From positions 11,482 through 47,257 of the forward strand of contig PMHH01000083.1 of NCBI GenBank assembly GCA_003156595.1: 35,776 nt of DNA. The letters are read 5' to 3'. This document shows, piece after piece, positions 7,702 through 16,684 of this stretch (positions are counted from its first letter, which is position 1; every line of letters starts with the position of its first letter). Under the pieces are notes generated by a model. That model had not been told where the DNA came from. It ran no database searches and saw only the letters and a program-made list of their open reading frames with translations. Made by a program: the position numbers and the translations under genes. This stretch comes from Acidimicrobiaceae bacterium. Its GTDB lineage: Bacteria; Actinomycetota; Acidimicrobiia; Acidimicrobiales; Palsa-688.

Positions 7702-10161
7702 TCAGGCCCGACCGGGGACGAATCGACTGGTGCGATCCCAGGGGCCGGGGATCAGGGGTCTGTCCCCGGCTGAGGCCTGCGGGGCTTTAGCCAGTCCGGA
7801 GCCGCTGCGCCTTCCCGGGCGGGGGGTCAGCACCCAGCGCAACCGCATTCGGGTGTTGGCCGAGCGGAACAAGGACCGATGGATCGCACGGGCCGCTGCG
7901 GCCGCCTCGCCGGGGCGTTGGGGCCCGATCTGGGGAGCGAACGCCGCTTCGGTAGCCAGCCTTGCCAGCCGGACGACTTCACCTCTGAGCCAGGGGGACT
8001 GGCCGGGCAGCCGAAGGGCGATCCCGCGCCCTGCCCGGTGGGCGAACTCCTCGTCGGTCTCACTTTGACTCCTGCACGTCCCCCACCAGTTGAGGACCTC
8101 GCTCAGTTCGTCCCAGCTGGCGCGCACCAATGCCCCGGCGTCGCCCCGGGCTCTCCAACGCCGGACCCACCACCGCGCCCGTCGCCCCCCGGCGATGAGC
8201 CCGAACCAGGCGATTCCCACCAGCAACACTATGAGCAATGCCGACCAGGCGGCGGTGCTGTGCCGCCTGCTCGAAGGGACAACCTGGGCGTTGCCGGTGG
8301 TCGTTGGTGGCGCCACGACAGCACGATGCTCCGAGGTTTTCGGCGGAGTGGTCGTCGGGGAGGTCGTCGGGGAGGTCGTCGAGCTTCCTTTTCCACCTTC
8401 GGGCGAGGGTGGCGCGTATCCCTTGGATATCGGATCCGAGAAGCTCTGGGTCGGCTCGAAGGGCAGCCAGCCGAAGTTGGGACCGAAGTACACCTCGGGC
8501 CAGGTGTGGGCGTCGGCGTCGGTCACTTGGTAGGTGCCGTCCGTGTCCGTGCCCGTGGCGAATCCCACAGCCAACCGGGTAGGCAGGCCGATGGCTCGGG
8601 CCAGGACGGCGTAAGAGCCGGCGAACTGCTGGCAGTAACCCTCTCGGGTGTGGAAAAGAAAGTTGGTGAGCGAACTGATCCCGTACCCGTCATCCGGAGG
8701 GTCGAGGCTGTAGGAGAAATCCGGGCCGAGGAAGAAGTTCTGGAGGGCGAGGGCCTTGCCGTACTCGGTGGACTGGCTCGCCGTAATGCTCTTGGCCAAG
8801 GCGTAGACGTCGGGCGGCACCGTGGCCGGAAGTTGCAGGTAGGGCCGAAGCGAAGCGGTGATGGTCACCGGTGGGGCGCTCTCGAGCTGACCCGGGTGGA
8901 GGGTGGACAGGTACTGGTAGGACTCGACCGTGAAGTCGAGTCCGTTGGAGGTCGCCTTGGAGGTGATCAAGCTGTTCGAGTTCGGGTCATAGCTCACGCC
9001 TCGCACGCCGGTCACCGAGATCGGCGTGAAGGCGTCCGGCAGCCACACCGAGTCCAGCTCCTCGATGTGGAAGTTCTCCTGGACGAGGCGGGTTCCTGCG
9101 GGCACGGCCTGTACACCGGGCAGGTGTGACCCAAAACCGTGGTAGGTGTCGGTCGAGACCCAGTCCTGGCCGGTGAAGGTGTTGAGGGACGTGAGGCGCC
9201 AATACGACGCAACCGGGCTGCGCACCTTGAATACGGGCGTGGTGCTCTCAAAGATCAGTCGGGTATGCAGGTCGACGACCGGGTTGGCGACCTGACGCGG
9301 TCCAGAGGCCCCCCCGAGACCGGCGCGCCAACCGAGGACTCCGGTTCCCTCGGTTGTGCCCACCGCGGGAGTGATCGCGACCGCGGTCACCAGGGAGGCG
9401 GCGGCGGTCAGGCACCCGGCGGTGATTGCCCACCCGGCGGTCCCGGCTCGATGGTTGCCAAACCAGGCCTGATCGGCGCGCCCGACGGTGACTCGATGGA
9501 CGAGAAGGAAAGCCAGTAGGGCAACCACCTCGGCGGTGACGACCAATTCCCGCCCCCGACCTTGGCCAAAGGAGCAGCCGGCTACGAAGTAAGCGAACGG
9601 CGGGGCGGCTCCGTAGAGCGCCGACCGCCACCGGAAGGCGGCCCAATCGGCGAGGATCGCGATCAGCCCGATGCCGAGGACCGACACCAGCTTGAATCCG
9701 GTGATGCTGGACGAGACGGGACTCACAGCCGTGGCAAAGGCGGTGTGGGCTTGCACCAGGGCCGCCCACAACTGCGACGCGGTACGGCGGCCCGGGAACC
9801 CATAGACGGTCGAGGTCGCGAGGACGGTCCACGCGGTCAGGGCCCACACCGCGACCAGGGCGAGAGCCAGGGCCGCCGGCTGCGGCAGTCGGGCTCGCCG
9901 GGCGGCCCAGCAGATGGCGTGCACCCCGATCGCGGTCAGCAAGACCGGGACTACCCAGCTGCGGCCGTCAAAGACCCGCACCAGGCCCGACGCCGAGGTC
10001 ACAGTGAGGGCTGTCAGGGCGAGCGTCGCCCCGACGTGGCCGGGAAGCGGCGTTGCCGACAGTGCCAGCCGCGGCCGCGCCCGCGCCCGACGCCCTGAGC
10101 GGTCGCGGTCCGGCCCTTCAGCCGTCGTCGATGTGGGCCGGTAGGAGGTGTTCGTCAGCAT
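7702..10161 (-). CDS. Transglutaminase-like (TgpA-type) membrane protein
   Basis: Multiple N-terminal TM segments; TREGYCQQFAGSYAVLARAIGLPTRLAVGF (Cys), DADAHTWPEVYFGPNFGWLPFEPTQ (His/Asp); C-terminal TM and DUF4129-like tail. Start ATG at 10161 (ORF extends to 10176). Confidence 0.92.
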   Translation of the reverse strand: MLTNTSYRPTSTTAEGPDRDRSGRRARARPRLALSATPLPGHVGATLALTALTVTSASGLVRVFDGRSWVVPVLLTAIGVHAICWAARRARLPQPAALALALVAVWALTAWTVLATSTVYGFPGRRTASQLWAALVQAHTAFATAVSPVSSSITGFKLVSVLGIGLIAILADWAAFRWRSALYGAAPPFAYFVAGCSFGQGRGRELVVTAEVVALLAFLLVHRVTVGRADQAWFGNHRAGTAGWAITAGCLTAAASLVTAVAITPAVGTTEGTGVLGWRAGLGGASGPRQVANPVVDLHTRLIFESTTPVFKVRSPVASYWRLTSLNTFTGQDWVSTDTYHGFGSHLPGVQAVPAGTRLVQENFHIEELDSVWLPDAFTPISVTGVRGVSYDPNSNSLITSKATSNGLDFTVESYQYLSTLHPGQLESAPPVTITASLRPYLQLPATVPPDVYALAKSITASQSTEYGKALALQNFFLGPDFSYSLDPPDDGYGISSLTNFLFHTREGYCQQFAGSYAVLARAIGLPTRLAVGFATGTDTDGTYQVTDADAHTWPEVYFGPNFGWLPFEPTQSFSDPISKGYAPPSPEGGKGSSTTSPTTSPTTTPPKTSEHRAVVAPPTTTGNAQVVPSSRRHSTAAWSALLIVLLVGIAWFGLIAGGRRARWWVRRWRARGDAGALVRASWDELSEVLNWWGTCRSQSETDEEFAHRAGRGIALRLPGQSPWLRGEVVRLARLATEAAFAPQIGPQRPGEAAAAARAIHRSLFRSANTRMRLRWVLTPRPGRRSGSGLAKAPQASAGDRPLIPGPWDRTSRFVPGRA

Positions 10162-11333
10162 GGAATCGCTTCCCACGCGGCCTGGAACGAGCCGCCCGCG
10201 CGGACCGCCACGACCCGGGAGCGGGCGAGAGGGCGGCTGGGACCCATGCGCTCGCGCCGCTCACCTGATCGCTCGAAGATGACCAGGGTGATGTGGTCGC
10301 GGCCGTTGGCGCGGGTCAGGCCGGCGAGCTCGGCCTCACCCACCGCCTGCGTGGTTACGACGGCGAGGGGGCCCACTGCCCCGATCCGCAGATCGTCGAG
10401 CAGGGCCGGTCCCGGTCGGAGTTCGGCACCGGCCAGCACGTCGAGGAGGGCGGCGCCGTGGCCAGCGGTCGCCCCGAAGCCCGTGTCGATCCCGGTCGTG
10501 GTCATCAGGCGGACGTGAATTCGGCTCCGTATGCCCGCCATGAGGATGCTGGCGGCCGCCGACAACGCCGACTCCAGGGTGGTGGGATCGTGGATGCCGG
10601 TCCGCAGGTCGACCGCCACCGTGAGCCGGCCCTGGAGAAGATTCTCGGGCTGGCGGATCATCAGTTGGTCCACCCGCGCCGTTGACGCCCAGTGCACCCG
10701 CCGCAGGTCGTCGCCGTCCCGGTATTCGCGCAACCCGTAGAATTCGTCGCCGATCCGGCCGAGCACCGGTAGTGGTACCCGCATGTCCGGGTCGCGCTCG
10801 GCCGGGAGGTAATTGGACCTGATGAGGTCGACCCTCGGGTGGACGGTCAGAGTCGACGGTGGGCATCCGATGGTGACGATTCGGGCCAGCCCGAAGGGAT
10901 CAGACAACTCGAGCTCCAAGGGGCCCAGTGTGAACACGCCGCGCCGGGACGTGGGGAGGGTATAGGCAGCCCAACGCACCTCGCCGGGGTCCAGGGGTGC
11001 GATCAGAAAGCGAGCCCACCGCCTGCCGCCGTCAAACGGGTCGCGGGCCGCCAGCACCGGCGACCGGCGGGTCTCGTGGTTGACCACTGCCAGTTCGACC
11101 CTGGCCGCCGCCCCGGCCGGCACCCGGACTGGTCGAACATGGCGGACCACCCTGACGTCCCATTGCTGGCCACCCACCCAGGCCCGTGCCCCTGCGATCA
11201 GCACCAGCGCGGCGGCCGCGACGGCGTACAACTCCTCGATCCCGAACAGGAACGCGCCGATAGCCAGTGCGGCAGCCACCGCCAGCAGCGCCCACCCTCG
11301 CTGGGTGAGCCCCGCGGCGCCGGCCTTCATCAC
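10155..11333 (-). CDS. DUF58 domain-containing protein
   Basis: Two N-terminal TM segments; GDEFYGLREYRDGDDLRRVHWASTARVDQLMIRQ motif; operonic with the transglutaminase and MoxR. Confidence 0.92.
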   Translation of the reverse strand: MMKAGAAGLTQRGWALLAVAAALAIGAFLFGIEELYAVAAAALVLIAGARAWVGGQQWDVRVVRHVRPVRVPAGAAARVELAVVNHETRRSPVLAARDPFDGGRRWARFLIAPLDPGEVRWAAYTLPTSRRGVFTLGPLELELSDPFGLARIVTIGCPPSTLTVHPRVDLIRSNYLPAERDPDMRVPLPVLGRIGDEFYGLREYRDGDDLRRVHWASTARVDQLMIRQPENLLQGRLTVAVDLRTGIHDPTTLESALSAAASILMAGIRSRIHVRLMTTTGIDTGFGATAGHGAALLDVLAGAELRPGPALLDDLRIGAVGPLAVVTTQAVGEAELAGLTRANGRDHITLVIFERSGERRERMGPSRPLARSRVVAVRAGGSFQAAWEAIPC

Positions 11334-12313
11334 ATCCCTGTGTGCCCGGGCGGAACCGGCACGCCGCGGAGGACTTCGGTGACCACGTCCGAGATGTCCA
11401 CTCCTGCGACGACGCCTTCCGGTGACAGGACCAGACGGTGCTCCAACACCGGGCCGGCGAGGTATTTGATGTCGTCCGGGATCACGTACTCGCGGCCGAC
11501 GGACGCGGCCAGCGCCCGGGCGGCTCGCTGGAGCGCCAGTGCGGCGCGAGGCGACATCCCCAAGGAGAGGGCCGGGTGATTGCGCGTGGCCGTAGCGAGG
11601 TCGACGATGTACGCCTTGAGGGCCGTGGCCACGTGCACCTGGTTGGCCAGCGAGACCATCGTCGGGATGGCGTCTGGGCCCGCTACAGGGGGCAGGTCGT
11701 CCACCGAAGTCCGCGACTCCGGCTGCTCGAGCATCGCCATTTCCGCGGTCCGGTCCGGGTAACCCATACGGACGCGGAGCAGGAAGCGATCAAGTTGGCT
11801 TTCCGGAAGGGGATAGGTTCCCTCGTGCTCAACGGGGTTCTGGGTGGCTATCACCAAAAAGGGAGACGGGAGGCGGCGGGTGACGTTGTCCACCGTGACC
11901 TGACGCTCCTGCATGGCCTCGAGCAAGGCCGATTGCGTCTTCGGGGAGGCCCGGTTGATCTCGTCTCCCAGCACCACGTTGGCGAACACCCCTCCGGGCC
12001 GGAACACAAATGAGCCGTTCTCGCGGTCGTAGACACTGGCCCCGGTCACGTCGGAGGGCAGCAGGTCAGGTGTAAACTGGATGCGACGCCACTCGAGGTC
12101 GAACGAACGAGCCAGCGCCTTGGCGAGGCTGGTCTTACCGACACCGGGCACGTCCTCGAGGAGGAGGTGCCCTTCCGCGGCCAGGCACACCAGGGCCAGT
12201 CGGGTCGGGTCCTCTTTGCCCTGGAGGATCTGCGCCACGTTTTCGACGACGGCTTCAAACGTTTCCGCGAACGTGCCGACGGCCGCCGCCCCTACCGTCG
12301 ATTGTCTCGCCAT
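11330..12313 (-). CDS. MoxR-family AAA+ ATPase
   Basis: GHLLLEDVPGVGKTSLAKALA (Walker A), GGVFANVVLGDEINRASPKTQSALLEAMQE, ATQNPVEHEGTYPLPESQLDRF. Start ATG at 12313. Confidence 0.94.
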   Translation of the reverse strand: MARQSTVGAAAVGTFAETFEAVVENVAQILQGKEDPTRLALVCLAAEGHLLLEDVPGVGKTSLAKALARSFDLEWRRIQFTPDLLPSDVTGASVYDRENGSFVFRPGGVFANVVLGDEINRASPKTQSALLEAMQERQVTVDNVTRRLPSPFLVIATQNPVEHEGTYPLPESQLDRFLLRVRMGYPDRTAEMAMLEQPESRTSVDDLPPVAGPDAIPTMVSLANQVHVATALKAYIVDLATATRNHPALSLGMSPRAALALQRAARALAASVGREYVIPDDIKYLAGPVLEHRLVLSPEGVVAGVDISDVVTEVLRGVPVPPGHTGM

Positions 12314-12357
12314 CGGGCCTCCAAGAAGGGTCTGGCGGGTAGCGTACCTTCCTCGCC

Positions 12358-13251
12358 ATGATGTCATCAGAGGACAGCCCTCGTGGAGTCGCGCCCGCCG
12401 AGGCGATTCTGGCGATCGATATCGGGGGCACCAAGATAGCCGTGGGCCTCGTCGACCGGTCCGGTCGGCGGGTATGGACGTCGCAAGCGCCCACCCCGAC
12501 CGGCGATGCCGAGCTGGTCTGGTCCGTGCTCGAGACGTTGGTCCGCCGCACGCCGGCGATCCGCCCGGTCGGGTGCGGGATCGGGTGCGGCGGTCCCATG
12601 TCGTCTGGAGGCGAGTTGGTATCCCCTCTCAACATCCCGGCTTGGCGTGAGTTTCCTCTCCGGTCCCGCCTGGCTGAAATGACCGGCCTGCCCACCTGGA
12701 TCGACAACGACGCCAAAGCCCTGGCGCTCGCCGACGGCTGGGTCGGCGAGGAGGTCGGAGTCCCGAACTATCTGTCGATGGTGGTGTCAACAGGGATCGG
12801 AGGCGGCATCGTGTTGGACGGCCGTCTCCTGGACGGCCGCGACGGCAACGCCGGACACATCGGCCACGTGATCGTCGAACCCGACGGCCGGCCGTGCCGG
12901 TGTGGGGCGCGCGGTTGTCTGGAGGCGGAGGCGTCAGGTGTGGCGATCGCTGCCCTCACCGGTCGAAGCCCGGCAGAGGCAGGACCGGACGTAGTGGCGC
13001 GAAGCGGGCGGATGGTGGGACGGGCCGTGGCCACGGTGGCCAACCTCCTGGACTTGAAAATGGCGTCGGTCAGCGGCTCGATCGCGCTCGGCTACGGGGA
13101 CCCTTTTTTTGCGGCAGCCCGAACCGAGCTCGCGGCCCGGGCCCGACTCCAATTCTCAACAGGTTGCCGCATCGCACCGAGCAAGTTGGGGGCCGCGGGC
13201 CCGTTGATCGGGGCCGCCGCAGTGGGATGGCGGGGCTACGACAGTGGGTGA
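12358..13251 (+). CDS. ROK family kinase (glucokinase-like)
   Basis: ILAIDIGGTKIAVGLVD, NDAKALALAD, GIGGGIVLDGRLLDGRDGNAGHIGH, CRCGARGCLEAEAS zinc motif. Confidence 0.92.
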   Translation: MMSSEDSPRGVAPAEAILAIDIGGTKIAVGLVDRSGRRVWTSQAPTPTGDAELVWSVLETLVRRTPAIRPVGCGIGCGGPMSSGGELVSPLNIPAWREFPLRSRLAEMTGLPTWIDNDAKALALADGWVGEEVGVPNYLSMVVSTGIGGGIVLDGRLLDGRDGNAGHIGHVIVEPDGRPCRCGARGCLEAEASGVAIAALTGRSPAEAGPDVVARSGRMVGRAVATVANLLDLKMASVSGSIALGYGDPFFAAARTELAARARLQFSTGCRIAPSKLGAAGPLIGAAAVGWRGYDSG

Positions 13252-13264
13252 GAGCGGCGCGGTC

Positions 13265-13492
13265 ATGAGGGCCGCGCTGGCGCTGTTGGCGCGGCCGACG
13301 CTGTGGCCGACCGCGGCCCGGCTGGCACCCCCCGGATGGTGGCGGCGCTGGCCGCCGCGTCCGTTGCCACCCGCCGAGTACGTGCGTTTTCGGACCCAGA
13401 CGATGTACGGCGACGACGGCGGGCGACTGGCTGGAGATGACCTCGTCGCCTACCTCGAATGGTGTCGGCGGATGAGGTACCGGGCGAGGTAA
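13265..13492 (+). CDS. Small conserved-looking protein (~75 aa)
   Basis: MRAALALLARPTLWPTAARLAPPGWWRRWPPRPLPPAEYVRFRTQTMYGDDGGRLAGDDLVAYLEWCRRMRYRAR; fills the gap between ROK and HNH genes on the same strand. Confidence 0.65.
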   Translation: MRAALALLARPTLWPTAARLAPPGWWRRWPPRPLPPAEYVRFRTQTMYGDDGGRLAGDDLVAYLEWCRRMRYRAR

Positions 13493-13588
13493 CGTCTGGC
13501 GGTGCTTTGCCCGCCACCAGGAGACGAGGGCCGGGCTTCTCCCGCGGCCCTCCAGCGACCACCGGCCTGATAGGAGGACCGGAGGGCG

Positions 13589-14101
13589 ATGACGCAGGCC
13601 CTTGTGCTCAACGCTACCTACGAGCCCCTCTGCGTGGTCCCGAGCCGTCGGGCCCTCATGCTGATCCTCGATGAAAAGGCCGAGCTGGTGCACTCGACCG
13701 AGCGGATGTTCCGGGCCGAACGGGTGGCGCTGGCGGAGCCGTCAGTCGTCCGCCTCAGCTACTACGTCAAGGTCCCGTACCAGGCCCGGGTCTCGCTCAA
13801 CCGCAGGGCCGTCTTCGCCCGAGACGGTCACCGCTGCCAGTACTGCGGGGCCTCGGCCGAGAACATCGACCACGTGATCCCGCGCAGCAAGGGCGGGCCG
13901 CACGCCTGGGACAACGTGGTGGCTTCCTGCCGGCCCTGCAACACCCGCAAGCGGGACCGCCTCCTCGAGGACAGCGGCATGAGGCTGCGCCGGCGACCGG
14001 CCCCGCCCCGCGAGCGGACGTGGATCTTGGTTGCCAGTGGCACCATCCGGTCGGACTGGGAACCATACCTGGGCCCCAGAGCGGCCAGTATGTCGGCTTG
14101 A
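13589..14101 (+). CDS. HNH endonuclease family protein
   Basis: QALVLNATYEPLCVVPSRRALMLIL N-terminus; RDGHRCQYCGASAENIDHVIPRSKGGPHAWDNVVASCRPCNTRKRDR HNH core. Confidence 0.93.
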   Translation: MTQALVLNATYEPLCVVPSRRALMLILDEKAELVHSTERMFRAERVALAEPSVVRLSYYVKVPYQARVSLNRRAVFARDGHRCQYCGASAENIDHVIPRSKGGPHAWDNVVASCRPCNTRKRDRLLEDSGMRLRRRPAPPRERTWILVASGTIRSDWEPYLGPRAASMSA

Positions 14102-14799
14102 TCGAGGGCGGGCAGAGCTGGCACCTGGAACGCCAACAGGGGCCGGCTCGCCGCCTCCACGGCCGTTCCGTCGCGCTCGCCGGAGTTGAGGCTGACGGCG
14201 CCCGCACCGTGCGGGTCTTGCAAGTCGACCGCCCGGCCCTGGTGCTCGGCAGCAGCCAGCCCGAGTCCGATGTGGACACCGTGGCCGCGGAGGCGGCGGG
14301 CGTCGATGTCGTGCGCCGGCGCAGCGGAGGTGCGGCGGTTCTCGTCGACCCGGCTGCGGTCGTCTGGGTGGACCTGATCGTGCCCGCCGGCGACCCGTTG
14401 TGGGAGGCCGACGTCGGGATGGCGGGGTGGTGGGTGGGTGACGCGTGGGCGGCGGCCTTGGATGGCGTTGGGGCGGGGCCAGCTCAGGTGTGGCGAGGCC
14501 CGATGCAGTCGAGCGCCTGGTCGGCGCGTGTCTGCTTCGCCGGCGTGGGGCCAGGAGAAGTCCTCATCGGGTCCAGGAAGGTGGTGGGCATCTCGCAGCG
14601 ACGCACCCGCGGGGCCGCGCTCTTCCAGACGGCCGCTCTCCTCACCTGGGATCCTGCCGCCCTGCTCGCCCTCTTGCACCTCGACGCCGGCGAGCGGGCG
14701 CAAGGCCTCGCCGACCTGGAGCGGGTGGCGGTTGGAGTCGGCACGCAGCGCGGCGAGGCACTGGTGGCCGCCTTGCTGGCTGCCTTGCCGCCCCTCTGA
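14020..14799 (+). CDS. Lipoate-protein ligase A-like (BPL/LPL fold) protein
   Basis: VVRRRSGGAAVLVDPAAVVWVDLIVP and GSRKVVGISQRRTRGAALFQ motifs. The start is uncertain; a start near 14097 after the HNH gene is plausible. Confidence 0.75.
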   Translation: MDLGCQWHHPVGLGTIPGPQSGQYVGLIEGGQSWHLERQQGPARRLHGRSVALAGVEADGARTVRVLQVDRPALVLGSSQPESDVDTVAAEAAGVDVVRRRSGGAAVLVDPAAVVWVDLIVPAGDPLWEADVGMAGWWVGDAWAAALDGVGAGPAQVWRGPMQSSAWSARVCFAGVGPGEVLIGSRKVVGISQRRTRGAALFQTAALLTWDPAALLALLHLDAGERAQGLADLERVAVGVGTQRGEALVAALLAALPPL

Positions 14800-14952
14800 C
14801 TCCGGCCCAGAAGACACCTCCGAGCGCGCCGGACCGGGTACGCTAGAGCGACAGAGCGGCCGATTGAGGTACAAAATCGACGAAAATTACAATCCTCGGC
14901 GAAGCGGCCCGATGGCGGTACGGGATGGACGGCGCGGGCCGTCCCCAGTGGG

Positions 14953-15186
14953 GTGACTCACCTCACGGGGGTCTCGTGCCCGAGCACCTCGTCGGACTGC
15001 GTGGCGGTAGGCGAAGCGGGCTCGACCTCGGCGATAGATACCTCCACCAATGGTGGGAAAACCTGGACTGCTCTCACGGTCCCGGCCGGCGTCACCGACG
15101 TGGACTCGGTGTCCTGCGCGTCGGCCGGCTCCTGCCAGGCCGCCGGAGCGACTGCCAAGACTCTGGTGCTCCTCGGGGGGTCCTGA
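14953..15186 (+). pseudogene. Fragment of a BNR/Ycf48-type beta-propeller repeat protein
   Basis: MTHLTGVSCPSTSSDCVAVGEAGSTSAIDTSTNGGKTWTALTVPAGVTDVDSVSCASAGSCQAAGATAKTLVLLGGS*: two SCxSxxxCxAxG units with STNGGKTWT, no signal peptide, far shorter than a propeller. Confidence 0.6.
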
Positions 15187-15205
15187 CCTAGCTGCGAGGC
15201 CCCCA

Positions 15206-15916
15206 ATGGACGAGGAGGTGGATTGGGACCGCGAAGCGGACAACTGGGTCCGGTGGGCGCGCACCGCCGGCCATGACGCCTACTGGCAGTATCGAGGTGC
15301 TTTCTTCGAGGTCATCGTGCCCGCTCCGGGTCGGCGCACCGTGGAAGTGGGATGTGGCGAGGGTCGAGTGGCCCGAGACTTGCAGGAGCGGGGTCACTTG
15401 GTGGTAGCCGTCGACCGATCCCTGAAGCTTCTGGGCTACGCGAAGGCAGCCGATCGGGAAGGCACCTACGTGCAAGCGAACGGTTCTCGGTTGCCGATGT
15501 CGGATGCAAGCTGCGACTTGGTAGTGGCGTACAACACGCTCATGGACGTTGCCGATCTGCCCGGCACCGTGGCTGAGGTCGCTCGGATTCTGGAGCCGCG
15601 TGGGCGATTCTGCGTGTGTGTCACCCATCCTCTCAACGACGCCGGCAAGTTCGTCGGGACCGAACCAGGGGCGGTATTCGAGATCGCCGGGTCGTATTTT
15701 GGACGTCGGCGTTTTGAGGGGACCTTTGAACGCGATGGCCTCAGCATGACGTTTCGGGGCTGGAGTTCCCCGCTGGAGGAATATGTGGTTGCTTTCGAGC
15801 GGGCGGGCCTGCTGGTCGAAATGATCCGCGAGCCGGTGCCGGTGGCCACGACAGGTCGTTACACCGCATGGCATCGGATCCCGATGTTCCTCCACGCGCG
15901 GTTGATCAAGCCCTAA
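15206..15916 (+). CDS. SAM-dependent class I methyltransferase
   Basis: RRTVEVGCGEGRVARDLQERGHLVVAVDRS, PMSDASCDLVVAYNTLMDV, ILEPRGRFCVCVTHPL. ATG at 15206. Confidence 0.9.
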   Translation: MDEEVDWDREADNWVRWARTAGHDAYWQYRGAFFEVIVPAPGRRTVEVGCGEGRVARDLQERGHLVVAVDRSLKLLGYAKAADREGTYVQANGSRLPMSDASCDLVVAYNTLMDVADLPGTVAEVARILEPRGRFCVCVTHPLNDAGKFVGTEPGAVFEIAGSYFGRRRFEGTFERDGLSMTFRGWSSPLEEYVVAFERAGLLVEMIREPVPVATTGRYTAWHRIPMFLHARLIKP

Positions 15917-15992
15917 CGGCTCGCCGTTCTCGGCGTCTTCCTCTGTCCCCGGCGCCGAGGCTCGAGTGGATGGAGGGATGGCGGCGGCGAGA

Positions 15993-16026
15993 GGGCGGGT
16001 CCGTTGGATTTATCCCGGACCCGCCC
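15993..16026. terminator. Strong hairpin, candidate terminator before the mraZ promoter
   Basis: GGGCGGGTCCG (15993-16003) / CGGACCCGCCC (16016-16026): perfect 11-bp arms, 12-nt loop. No U tract. Confidence 0.65.
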
Positions 16027-16114
16027 TGTCGGCCGCCGGCAGCCCGATCGCAGCCCGATCGCGGGCCCACCGCCAGCCCGCTCGCGACCCTGCATACCGC
16101 CTGTAGGGGGTACG

Positions 16115-16171
16115 GTGGTTGACAGTGGAGGAGAAGAACCATATAGTGGTGCCAAGTGGTGCGAAGGGGAG
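16115..16171 (+). promoter_or_regulatory. mraZ promoter and putative MraZ operator
   Basis: TTGACA (16119-16124), 17 bp, TATAGT (16142-16147). GTGG repeats: GTGGTT 16115, GTGGAG 16125, GTGGTG 16146, GTGGTG 16156, GGGGAG 16166. Confidence 0.75.
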
Positions 16172-16204
16172 GGGCCCTGGCGCCACAGAGGAGCGGAGTG
16201 ACCT

Positions 16205-16684
16205 GTGGTGATGCGGTTCGTCGGGAGGTACGAGCACTCCCTGGACGCCAAGGGGAGGATCATCCTGCCCGCGCGCTACCGCACCAGCTTCGACACCGTT
16301 GCCTACATCTCCAAGTACACCGAGCGCTGCCTGGCGTTATGGCCACCCGAGGCGTTCGAACAGAAGCTCGACGAGATGGAGGCCATCTTCGACCGCACCG
16401 CTTCGGACCGGTCGATGGTCCGGGCGTTCGCGTCCGGGTCGACCGATGTGGAGCTGGACCGTCAGGGCCGGGTGGCCATCCCGAGCTACCTGCGCGAGTA
16501 CGCCCATCTCGAGTCCGCAGTGCTGATCCACGGGGCCATCAACCATATCGAGCTGTGGGATCCCGAGGAGTGGAACATCAGCGGAGTTCCGGGCGACGCC
16601 GAGCTGGCCGATCCGGCTTCTTCCCTGCCGCGCCTGTCGTCCGATGCGCCCCGCCCCGACCAACCCAGCCCATCAGGAGAGTGA
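16205..16684 (+). CDS. mraZ: Transcriptional regulator MraZ
   Basis: RFVGRYEHSLDAKGRIILPARYR; DRQGRVAIPSYLREYAHLE. Confidence 0.96.
   Translation: MVMRFVGRYEHSLDAKGRIILPARYRTSFDTVAYISKYTERCLALWPPEAFEQKLDEMEAIFDRTASDRSMVRAFASGSTDVELDRQGRVAIPSYLREYAHLESAVLIHGAINHIELWDPEEWNISGVPGDAELADPASSLPRLSSDAPRPDQPSPSGE

Noticed and set aside
8340-8385. Short GTCGTCGGGGAG repeats
   Set aside because: They encode a Ser/Thr/Pro linker (STTSPTTSPTT) in the transglutaminase; ordinary low-complexity coding sequence.
7879-9129. 416-aa + strand ORF
   Set aside because: Antisense to the transglutaminase, whose catalytic motifs are clear on the minus strand.
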